A stretch of 64,000 nucleotides of DNA from Leptolyngbya sp. Heron Island J (GTDB lineage Bacteria; Cyanobacteriota; Cyanobacteriia; Phormidesmidales; Phormidesmidaceae): NCBI RefSeq assembly GCF_000482245.1, contig NZ_AWNH01000043.1:62001-126000 (forward strand). The letters run 5' to 3'. Every line of letters starts with the position of its first letter. The stretch's first letter is position 1. The translations under genes and the position numbers were made by a program. The notes beneath the pieces are model-generated. The model did no database searches and had not been told where the DNA came from. It worked only from the letters and a program-made list of their open reading frames with translations. Below, one piece after another: positions 26,388 to 34,652 of this stretch.

Positions 26388-27587
26388 TTAGCCAGCTGGA
26401 ATGGGCGTAGGAGCTGAAGCAGCCTGCTTCGTCCACTTCGAAGTACAAATAATCTTCGAAGTATCGCAGCGGTCAACGTACTTCTTGGCGATTTCCGTCA
26501 CTTCTAGCATCAGACCTTTGTCTAGCTGAGTTGGCTGCAGACCCATGTCTAGGAAGCACTGGTTATCAACCACCAGCTCATTTTCGGGTGCTTCGTTACG
26601 GGGATTTTCCATGTACTGGATTTCAGCCCCAGCAATATTAGCGACAATCCTGGCCAGATCCCGCACCCGGTGGGTTTCGGTCATCTGGTTGAGAATTTTT
26701 ACCCGATCTCCCTTCTCAGGAGGATTGCTAATGGCTAGTTCAACACAGCGCACGGTGTCTTGAATGTGGATAAACGCACGGGTCTGACCACCAGTGCCAT
26801 GGACAGTCAATGGATGACCAATAGCCGCCTGCATCAAGAATCGGTTGAGGACCGTACCATAGTCGCCATCATAGTCAAAGCGATTAATCAGCCGCTCATC
26901 CATTGAGGTCTCTCGGGTATTAGTCCCCCAGACAATGCCCTGATGAAGATCGGTAACCCGGACCTTGTCGTTCTTGTTGTAGTACGCAAAGAACAGCTGG
27001 TCCTGAGTTTTGGTCATATGGTAGATACTACCGGGGTTAGCCGGATGCAAGATCTGTTTTTCAATGACCTTGCCGGTGTCGGTGACCACCTGAATATCCA
27101 GATAGCCCTCAGGAATTTTCATGCCAGCTGTACCGTAACCGTAGACACCCATGGTACCGAGGTGAACCACATGGATATCAAGCTCAGATTCAACAATGGC
27201 ACATAGAACGTTGTTGGTGCCGTTGAGGTTGTTATCAACGGTATAACGCTTATGTTTTGCCGATTTCATCGAGTAGGGAGCGGCTCGCTGCTCCGCAAAA
27301 TGCACGATCACATCAGGCGCATAGTTGCAAATCAGCTGGAGGAGTTTGTCATACTCTTGGGCGATGTCAAGATTGTAAAAATCAATGGTCTTACCAGTGA
27401 TTTCTTGCCACGTCGCCAGACGAGTAGACATAGAGCTAATCGGGGTTAGCGAAGCGATTTCTAGCTCATTGTCGATATTACGTCGCGATAGGTTATCAAC
27501 AATGGCAACCTCATGACCTGCGTTTGATAGATGTAGTGCAGTGGGCCAGCCACAAAAGCCATCCCCACCTAGTACGATTACTTTCAT
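26388..27587 (-). CDS. sqdB: UDP-sulfoquinovose synthase SqdB
   Basis: 399 residues, a short-chain dehydrogenase-fold enzyme. GGDGFCGW is the NAD-binding glycine motif. HLGTMGVYGYG and IYHMTKTQDQ hold the catalytic Thr, Met, Tyr and Lys, and HFAEQRAAPYSM is characteristic of SQD1/SqdB. It converts UDP-glucose and sulfite to UDP-sulfoquinovose, the head-group donor used by SqdX. It is first of the sqdB-sqdX pair. Confidence 0.96.
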   Translation of the reverse strand: MKVIVLGGDGFCGWPTALHLSNAGHEVAIVDNLSRRNIDNELEIASLTPISSMSTRLATWQEITGKTIDFYNLDIAQEYDKLLQLICNYAPDVIVHFAEQRAAPYSMKSAKHKRYTVDNNLNGTNNVLCAIVESELDIHVVHLGTMGVYGYGTAGMKIPEGYLDIQVVTDTGKVIEKQILHPANPGSIYHMTKTQDQLFFAYYNKNDKVRVTDLHQGIVWGTNTRETSMDERLINRFDYDGDYGTVLNRFLMQAAIGHPLTVHGTGGQTRAFIHIQDTVRCVELAISNPPEKGDRVKILNQMTETHRVRDLARIVANIAGAEIQYMENPRNEAPENELVVDNQCFLDMGLQPTQLDKGLMLEVTEIAKKYVDRCDTSKIICTSKWTKQAASAPTPIPAG

Positions 27588-27869
27588 CCTTTTAGCGCTT
27601 TAAGCCTCCTTCATGATTAGCAAGAATTATACAGAATATAGGTATAAACCGTTATCATCTGCACTGAGGAGACTTAAATAGAATAATTAGATTAACTAAT
27701 AATTATTGCCATCAGTCGAGTGAAAAAAATCTGACAGTGCAATAGCTCCAGCAGATAGTCATAGTTGCAGGATAATTACTCTTCCGGGTGATTCTGTATT
27801 CCTTCGCAGAAGAAAAATGTTTTGATTTACGGTAATGCAATGGGGGGGTCTAGCGCCTGCGCCTGTGCT

Positions 27870-29033
27870 TTAGACACCATCCAATTTAAATAGCCAAATC
27901 TGGGTTTCCTGGCGATCGTCGAAGTTATTGTCGCTGACCATAATCAGGCTCTGGCTGCCATCCTGCAGTCTGGGGCCTAAGGTCATGGCCTCAAGGTTGT
28001 CCGGCTGCAGGGGAGTCAGGTCGGCAACAAGCTGTTTGCGAATGGGGGTAAGACCGCTGGTGTCACCCTGTAATGTTGCGATCGCACTAGTATCACTAGC
28101 CACCCCAGTCGCCAGCTGATAAAGCTTTATCGATACCCCTTGCAAGCCAAACGCCCGTTCAATTGCCAAAAAATGGCCCGCCACATCAATGGATAAAATT
28201 TCCGACAGACCGTTTAGAACAGCCCCCAAGGGAGCCACATCCATGGCATACCAATGCTCTGATAACAGCGTAGATTGACCCGCACCAGAAAAGTTAGGAT
28301 CAACCAGATAGTGCAGCCAGCGGTTTTTAAAGGGAATTTCCGGATCAAGGTCCAGATCCTGATAAAGAGGGCCTTCAGTGGCTGCAAATAGGCGAAACGG
28401 TTCATAAGGGCCGCCAGGGGCACTAATGGTCAGGGCCTCAAAGCCAATATTCTCTTGAATGCCCTGGGTTTGGGGCCCTGTACTGGCTTCCTCCTTGGGG
28501 GCCAGTAAATATCGGTCTGGGAGACGAAAATTCGTTTTCAGCTGTCCCGTTTCCAGATCAAATTCCTGCAGTTTGGGTGGAATGTTCTGTCGGGGGGAGC
28601 CTTCACTAGACACAATTAAACTACGGCTCGGTGTCAGCACCATGCCCTCCGCGTCCAAGGGGGCAATGGAGTCACCAGCTTGATCGTTTAGCTCAGTAAC
28701 AGCGCCAACCTTAGCTGCAGCAATGCCGGTAGGCTTGAGGTCTAAGGCCAGGGTGTAAAATCGGGGACGCTGACGGTCGTCAGATAGGGCATAGTATTGG
28801 TTGCGATCGCGATCGTAGGCAATGGCCGATAGTCCACCAACCCGAGTGCCCTCAAACTCATCCATCGGCAACACCACATGATTAATCGCCTCCACCGATA
28901 GATCCAAAAACAACCGTTCCTCCGCACTGACCTGGGCAATCCCACAGCTACTCACCCCCAAGCCTAGCAGCACCAACCCCACACAAACACTCAAAACAGT
29001 GCCCCAGGTCCCCTGTCGTATCAGCCTAGCCAT
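27870..29033 (-). CDS. exported lipoprotein with phytase-like beta-propeller esterase domain
   Basis: 387 residues from ATG 29033 (AGAGG upstream). The N-terminus is a lipoprotein signal peptide ending in LGVSSC (lipobox Cys), so the protein is likely membrane-anchored on the periplasmic side. The body fits the esterase-like family of phytase-type proteins: VGGLSAIAYDRDRNQYYALSDD, EGMVLTPSRSLIVSSEG, NIGFEALTIS and LEAMTLGPRLQDG are its repeated blade motifs. The substrate is unknown, with phosphoesters the usual guess. It ends 90 bases or so from the GH13 gene, same strand. Confidence 0.82.
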   Translation of the reverse strand: MARLIRQGTWGTVLSVCVGLVLLGLGVSSCGIAQVSAEERLFLDLSVEAINHVVLPMDEFEGTRVGGLSAIAYDRDRNQYYALSDDRQRPRFYTLALDLKPTGIAAAKVGAVTELNDQAGDSIAPLDAEGMVLTPSRSLIVSSEGSPRQNIPPKLQEFDLETGQLKTNFRLPDRYLLAPKEEASTGPQTQGIQENIGFEALTISAPGGPYEPFRLFAATEGPLYQDLDLDPEIPFKNRWLHYLVDPNFSGAGQSTLLSEHWYAMDVAPLGAVLNGLSEILSIDVAGHFLAIERAFGLQGVSIKLYQLATGVASDTSAIATLQGDTSGLTPIRKQLVADLTPLQPDNLEAMTLGPRLQDGSQSLIMVSDNNFDDRQETQIWLFKLDGV

Positions 29034-29126
29034 TACCCACACCTCTTAACCCCATCAAACGTTCTTAAAGATAACAAACGTCTAGCTGAGATGCAGCCAA
29101 TCCTATTCACGTCCTCAAACAGCGCC

Positions 29127-30572
29127 TCACGCCTCATCTCTCACGTCCAGCACCACCCCCGACCGGCCCAACAGCGATACCTGTTGAGTCTCAACTGAAA
29201 TCTCAGCCTCTCCCCAGAGAACCGTTACCTTTTCTGTCAGACCCGACAGAGTTATCCGATCTGACTGGTCAGCCGTATTCACCAAAACAATCAGGGTCTC
29301 TTTGTCATCACTGCGGGCAAACCCATAAAGATCGTTAACAGCAGCTACCGTTTGATAAGTGCCTGTACATAGGGCCGGATGACGATGCCGGAGGGCAATT
29401 AGCTCCTGATGCAAGGTCAACAATCGCTGGTTCCACACTGCTTTATTGGGAAAACTACGACGACAATCTGGATCATGGGCACCGGCTAACCCCACTTCAT
29501 CCCCATAGTAGATACTAGGCGCACCCGGAAATGTCATCTGCAACAGCACAGCCAGTTCAAAACTGCGCTGGTCGTCGCCCATAACCGTAATTGCCCGAGC
29601 AATATCATGGCTAGATAACAGATTTAACTGAGTTAATTGAATCTCCCAGGAATAAAGTCCCAGTAGCGCCTCTATTCTCTCTGCATACCCCTGGGCATCC
29701 AGGGCAGGATAGGGAAAATAAGCCGGTTTTTCAACCAGAGACATTACCACCCGCTCCTTGGCAGTAAAGGCCAGCACGGGGCCTGTAAAGAGATAGTTCA
29801 TTACCCCGTCAAACTGAGTTCCATCCAGCCACTGACGGGCATCAGTCCAAATCTCTCCCACAATATACGCATCTGGATTGATGGCCTTGACCCGCTGACG
29901 AAACTCTTGCCAAAATCCTTCTGCCTTGACATCAAAGGGAACATCCAAGCGCCAGCCATCAATGCCCTGACGCAGCCAGTACTCGGCAATCTGCATAATG
30001 TACTCTCTGGCCTGAGAGTTGTCGTGGTTAAACTCCGGCAGGGCTCGGTTGTCGTACCAGCCTTCATAGTTGGCAGGCTTAGCGCCGTCATAGGCAGATA
30101 GGGGCCAGCCTTCTACCTTAAACCAATCGAGCCAGGGCGATGTGGGGCCATTTTCGAGAATGTCGTTAAAAAAGAAGAAACCTCGACTAGCATGGTTGAA
30201 GACACCGTCAAGGACAACTTTGATATCACGCTGGTGCGCTGCTGCCAGCAAATCCTGAAAGGCATTGTTACCCCCCAGCAGCGGATCGATCTGATAGTAG
30301 TCATGGGTATGGTAGCGATGATTACTCGCTGACTGAAAGATCGGGGTAAAGTAAATGGCATTGATACCCAAATCTTGCAGATAATCCAGGTTTTCAGCCA
30401 CACCCCACAGATCGCCCCCCTTATAGCCATCAAGGGTGGGAGGGGCATCCCAAGCTTCTAGCGGCACCTGCATGGCAGGCGGCAGTGGCTGTCGCTGGGT
30501 ACGAGCAAACCGATCAGGAAAAATCTGATAGAAGACAGCCTGTTTGACCCAGTCGGGCGTTTGGATTTGCAT
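29127..30572 (-). CDS. GH13 alpha-amylase-family glycosidase (neopullulanase/cyclomaltodextrinase-like)
   Basis: 481 residues from ATG 30572. The catalytic barrel starts AVFYQIFPDRFA. GH13 regions are clear: DGVFNHAS (region I), DGWRLDVPFDV (region II, nucleophile Asp), VGEIW (region III, acid Glu) and LLSSHDIAR (region IV, transition-state Asp). There is no N-terminal carbohydrate-binding domain and no signal peptide, so it probably acts in the cytosol on maltodextrins or glycogen breakdown products. The C-terminal beta domain is present (DLYGFARSDDKETLIVLVN). Confidence 0.9.
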   Translation of the reverse strand: MQIQTPDWVKQAVFYQIFPDRFARTQRQPLPPAMQVPLEAWDAPPTLDGYKGGDLWGVAENLDYLQDLGINAIYFTPIFQSASNHRYHTHDYYQIDPLLGGNNAFQDLLAAAHQRDIKVVLDGVFNHASRGFFFFNDILENGPTSPWLDWFKVEGWPLSAYDGAKPANYEGWYDNRALPEFNHDNSQAREYIMQIAEYWLRQGIDGWRLDVPFDVKAEGFWQEFRQRVKAINPDAYIVGEIWTDARQWLDGTQFDGVMNYLFTGPVLAFTAKERVVMSLVEKPAYFPYPALDAQGYAERIEALLGLYSWEIQLTQLNLLSSHDIARAITVMGDDQRSFELAVLLQMTFPGAPSIYYGDEVGLAGAHDPDCRRSFPNKAVWNQRLLTLHQELIALRHRHPALCTGTYQTVAAVNDLYGFARSDDKETLIVLVNTADQSDRITLSGLTEKVTVLWGEAEISVETQQVSLLGRSGVVLDVRDEA

Positions 30573-30806
30573 AGGTGCTATGGAATAGTGCAACGCTTAG
30601 GGTAGCGGTTGTTCGGGGTAAACCTGCTAGACGTTAGGATGCTTAAAGATCTGCCGCTGCAGCAACGTAAAATTCTCTCTCTGGACAGCCCCATATCCGT
30701 CTGTGCTGGTTTGTTTACGTCAAGCTTTTATAGGACTCGTGCAGGGTGGGTCAGAACAATTTGGAGTTCTGAAACTCTGCAACTTCAAGTATTTTCCTGG
30801 CATTGC

Positions 30807-30846
30807 TCCTCATTCCTCCATCCTCATTCCTCCATCCTCATTCCTC
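30807..30846. repeat. 14-bp tandem repeat, nearly three copies
   Basis: TCCTCATTCCTCCA occurs twice in full, followed by 12 bases of a third. It sits just past the sbcC stop. A similar CATCCTCA-rich stretch lies at about 48936-48966, just past the 48988 gene. Confidence 0.75.
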
Positions 30847-30851
30847 TGCCT

Positions 30852-33833
30852 TTATCCTGAAAGTCTCACCTGTGATCCGGTTTCTGTCTTCGTCACATCT
30901 ATACGGGTCTGAAAAGCTTCGCGAAAATGGGGCATGTGGGTGACGGCAAGAATACAGGCAAAATCGGGTGCGATCGCATTGATCGCCGCCACCAGCCGAT
31001 CACATCCCGCCTGATCTTGGGTGCCAAACCCTTCGTCAATAATCAACATCTGTAGCGCCATCCCTGACCGCTGGGCCAATAGCCTGGCTAGGGCCAACCG
31101 AATCGCAAAGTTTACCCGAAAGGCTTCTCCCCCCGAATAGGTTTCATAGGCGCGGGTACCCTGGGTATCGGCAATCAAGATATCTAGGGTATCGATTAGC
31201 TTTTTCCGGCCTGAGCGCTGGGTCACAAACTGCACGTGTAGCTGATGGGCACTCAGACGCCCCAGGATTTGATTGGTTTCTGCTTCTAGCTGAGGCAGCA
31301 GGTTTTCAATCATCAGGGCCTGAATCCCATTTTTACCAAAGGCTAGCTGTAATTCCTGGTGAACCTTGAGCTGGTGCTGATAGCTGTGCAGCTGCTGTCG
31401 CTGCTGGTCGACCTGCTGTTGTAGCCGATCCAACTGCTGCAGCTGCTGGTCTAAGTGCCCCAGTTGACTAATTTGCTGTTCTCGCTGGGTTTGTAACTGG
31501 GTCAGGGTCGCCTCCAACTGCTGTATGGCGGCGGTGACATCGGGCACTATGGCGGCTTCAGTCTCAGTAATGTGTTGTTGTAGCCGATCATAGTCCTGTT
31601 GTTGCTGGGTTTGGGCGGCTACCAATGTGTCCCGTTGTTGTTCTAGCTCAGGTAGGGTGGCTTGCGCCTGTTGCAATGTCTGATATCGCAGCTGCCAGGG
31701 TTGGAGTGTTTGTAGCTGGGTACGCAGCTGCTGGTGATGTTCAGGGCTGTAGTCAAGAGCGGCTAGAGCGGTCTCTACTTGCAACAGGTCTGGGGTCGGG
31801 TGTTGCTCAGCATGTTGTAGCTGCGATCGCAAGTCCTCCAACTCTTGTTCTAACCCAGGTCGTTCTGCCAAAAGTCGTGCTAACCGCTGTTCAGCCTGGG
31901 CCAGTTCTGCCTGTTTAAACTCAGCCCAGCGTAGCTTTTCAACCTGATTGCGGACCAAAGCATGGTCACGTTCATCATAGTTGAGGGCCAACAGCTGTTG
32001 GCCCAACCGCCTATACTCCTGTTGTAGATCAGCCCCATAGTCCTCAGCATCTAAACACTGTTCCAGGTGATGTCGCTCTTGCGCCAGTGCCTCTAGCTGG
32101 GTGGTAATCTCGGTCGCCGAGGTCAGCTGTGCCTTCAGCGCGCCCTGTTCTTGCAGGACAGCCCCATAGTTTTCTAGCTCCAGCTCCAGTTCTCGGTATT
32201 CGCGGCGCAGCACCTGAATCTCTCGTTCAGAGGTAGTTAGCTGTTCGCGAATCACCCAAATACGCTGCTGCAAAGTATCTCGTTCCTGCTTCAGCTGGTC
32301 GATAACCTGGGGGCCGTGGTCGGCCAGAGGACGCTCACATAGGGGGCAATGGGCCTCAGGCTGGGCCAACAGGTCCAGCCGTTGTTCCAGCTGGATGATC
32401 TGTTGTTCATGCTGCCGCTGTTCGGTCTGCAGCTGTGCCATAAAGTCTCGTCGCTCCTGACCTTTCTGGCGGACCTGGGTTTGATAGGCACGCCGCTGTT
32501 CTAAGTAGGTGAGCTGATACTGAAGCTGCTCCAGGGTTTGCTGTAGCTCCGGACGCTGTTGTGAGGTCAGGGTCGCCTGGGTTTGGCTAATGGCTTCTAA
32601 CCGAGCTTCCAGGCGGGCTGAGGTCTGTTTTAACCGCATATGAACCTGCTGACGGCGCTGCTGTAGCGGCGTCACCTCCACCTGACGCTGATCCAAGGTT
32701 TGCAGCTGACGGCGGGCTACCTGCAGCTGCTTTAGACTGGCTGTCACGGTTTCTCGCTGACTGAGCCGCTGGTTCAAGTCGGCAATGGTGTCATTCAGCG
32801 AGGCTAACTTGAGCTGGACCTGGCTGATAGCGGTCTGCAGGGCACCTCGGGTTTCCTGGTCTTGCCCCTGGAGCTGGACCTGGCGAGTTTGGAGCTGCTG
32901 ATACTGCTGAAAGCGCTGCGCGTAGTCTTTTTCTAGCTGCTGTAGCTGCTGTAGCTGGGCGTAGCTGGTGGTAATCGCGGGGGCGGCATCCAACTCAGCC
33001 TGCAGAGAATTACACTGGTGCTGGAGTCGTTGCAATTCTAACCGGCGCTGGTGCTGGCTTTGGTTCAGATAATTGAGTTGCTGACGTTGGCTTTGCAGCT
33101 GTTGGAGCTGTTGCTGGCGTTGCTGCTGCTGCTGTTGCAGCTGGTGTCGCTGTTGCTGTGCGGTTTGCTGGGTTTGCTGGGTAGCGCCAGCCTGGTGCTG
33201 CAGGGTTTGGTACTGGGTTGAGGTCGCACTGCGTTGCGCCAGCTGTTCCTCAGCCTGGGCCAACGTCGCCGTCAATGCCTTCATCTCCGCTTGATAGTCT
33301 CGCCCCCGTTCCCGCGCCTGCTCAGACAAGCGGTCATACTGGTTGAGCTTTAGCAAATCCGCTAATATTTGCTTGCGCTCACCAGGACGTTTCAGCATAA
33401 ACTCATCCGCCCGCCCCTGACGCAGATAGGCCGAATGGACAAACGTTTCATAATCTACTTTCAAATGCCGTAGAATCAGCTGCTGCGTTGCCCGTACTCC
33501 ACGCCGAGTCAGACTGCGAAACCCCTCAGGCGTTTGAATTTGAAATTCCAACACACAGCCCTGTTTCCGTTTACGTCCCCGCAATACTCGATAGACCTGC
33601 CCCTGATGCTCAAAGATAAATTCCACCCTGACCTCTTTGGCCCCTAGATGGATAACATCATCGTCAACAGCAACCCGACTCTGCCCCCAGAGCACCCAGG
33701 CCATCGCCTCCAAAAGCGAGGACTTACCGGCCCCATTCGGTCCACAAATACACGCCACATGTAACCCGGCAAAATCGAGCGTGACCTCGCGATAGCTCAA
33801 AAAATTAATTAGGGTTAGCCGTTTGGGGATCAT
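30852..33833 (-). CDS. sbcC: SbcC/Rad50-type exonuclease ATPase subunit
   Basis: 993 residues. Walker A is GPNGAGKSS near residue 35. Two very long Gln-rich coiled-coil arms flank a zinc hook (CPLCERPL) around residue 495, close to the middle. The C-terminal ATPase part has the signature YSGGEAFRVNFAIRLALARLL and Walker B/D-loop MLIIDEGFGTQD. With SbcD (Mre11-like nuclease, not in this window) it cuts DNA hairpins and protein-blocked ends in the cytosol. The Gln content of the coiled coil (CAG-rich DNA) is striking. Confidence 0.92.
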   Translation of the reverse strand: MIPKRLTLINFLSYREVTLDFAGLHVACICGPNGAGKSSLLEAMAWVLWGQSRVAVDDDVIHLGAKEVRVEFIFEHQGQVYRVLRGRKRKQGCVLEFQIQTPEGFRSLTRRGVRATQQLILRHLKVDYETFVHSAYLRQGRADEFMLKRPGERKQILADLLKLNQYDRLSEQARERGRDYQAEMKALTATLAQAEEQLAQRSATSTQYQTLQHQAGATQQTQQTAQQQRHQLQQQQQQRQQQLQQLQSQRQQLNYLNQSQHQRRLELQRLQHQCNSLQAELDAAPAITTSYAQLQQLQQLEKDYAQRFQQYQQLQTRQVQLQGQDQETRGALQTAISQVQLKLASLNDTIADLNQRLSQRETVTASLKQLQVARRQLQTLDQRQVEVTPLQQRRQQVHMRLKQTSARLEARLEAISQTQATLTSQQRPELQQTLEQLQYQLTYLEQRRAYQTQVRQKGQERRDFMAQLQTEQRQHEQQIIQLEQRLDLLAQPEAHCPLCERPLADHGPQVIDQLKQERDTLQQRIWVIREQLTTSEREIQVLRREYRELELELENYGAVLQEQGALKAQLTSATEITTQLEALAQERHHLEQCLDAEDYGADLQQEYRRLGQQLLALNYDERDHALVRNQVEKLRWAEFKQAELAQAEQRLARLLAERPGLEQELEDLRSQLQHAEQHPTPDLLQVETALAALDYSPEHHQQLRTQLQTLQPWQLRYQTLQQAQATLPELEQQRDTLVAAQTQQQQDYDRLQQHITETEAAIVPDVTAAIQQLEATLTQLQTQREQQISQLGHLDQQLQQLDRLQQQVDQQRQQLHSYQHQLKVHQELQLAFGKNGIQALMIENLLPQLEAETNQILGRLSAHQLHVQFVTQRSGRKKLIDTLDILIADTQGTRAYETYSGGEAFRVNFAIRLALARLLAQRSGMALQMLIIDEGFGTQDQAGCDRLVAAINAIAPDFACILAVTHMPHFREAFQTRIDVTKTETGSQVRLSG

Positions 33834-34124
33834 GACATAGCTTTCCAGCCTAGGCTTACCATAGCAAGTACATCCGATCTTTAGTACCTACGATCTGTTT
33901 TTTAAATAGCTAGCGATCCCATCGATCTGGTTTGCTTATACAGCTACGCAATTCCGGTTTTGCGCTCAAGAGAGAATATCCCTAGTGCCAGCAATCGTAC
34001 TTTTGGACAAAAGCCTTAAAGCTAGCTAAAAAAGTTTATTGTTGACTCAGCCAGTAGAACACTTCATCTATTCTTAATCGTGGGTTTGTAATTTTTCACT
34101 GGCAAATTAAACGAGGCTGAAACC

Positions 34125-34517
34125 ATGGATGCTGGCACAAGTATGGATCTCAAGGTCTACAGTCGTCATAATTGCTATCGTCCAACTCCTGAACAGATGA
34201 CGGCAATTCAGGACAAAGGCGTTTCAGTGACATTAACTCCCGGCATCAATGTTGTAAAGCTGCTGGAAAGTGACACGCCTTACATCACTGCAACTGGAGC
34301 CAAAGCGGAGCCCTGGGTTTTGTTATGGATTTACGGGGGTAGGGTGATTAACAGCAAAACCAATGTGGAGGTTGTCGCCACCTGGGCCTCGCTCCGCGGC
34401 TATACCGATGTGCTAACCATCAATGTTATAGAATCCGCAACCCTCTGTGCGTTATTGTTCGATGCCAGCCCAGGTCACCACAGCGGCGAGCTCACGCTAT
34501 CGGTGACAGCGCCATGA
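34125..34517 (+). CDS. stand-alone copy of the C-terminal domain of the PBP/DUF4912 protein
   Basis: 130 residues, no signal peptide, GAGG upstream of ATG. It aligns over its whole length with the last ~125 residues of the neighbouring 828-residue protein: EPWVLLWIYGGRVIN here against EPFVLLWIHGGTVIN there, then GYTDVLTINV/GYEDSLMLDV and TLCALLFDA/KLCAFFIDT. I do not recognise the domain as a named family. The likely origin is duplication of a domain within this locus. Function unknown. Confidence 0.75.
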   Translation: MDAGTSMDLKVYSRHNCYRPTPEQMTAIQDKGVSVTLTPGINVVKLLESDTPYITATGAKAEPWVLLWIYGGRVINSKTNVEVVATWASLRGYTDVLTINVIESATLCALLFDASPGHHSGELTLSVTAP

Positions 34518-34652
34518 ATCTCTCTGACCATGGGCCATCTTGTTGAGTACCCGAGGCCAAAAAAATGAAGTGTTGAAATCGGTCAGATCACTGCAGCTGT
34601 TTTCCCACCGGGCAGCACCAGTTATCCTACTTCACCCCGTTGGAGCCCAATC

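Noticed and set aside
31625-31918. Plus-strand open frame inside sbcC
   Set aside because: It lies within the coiled-coil coding part of SbcC on the opposite strand, a side effect of the CAG/CTG-rich sequence.
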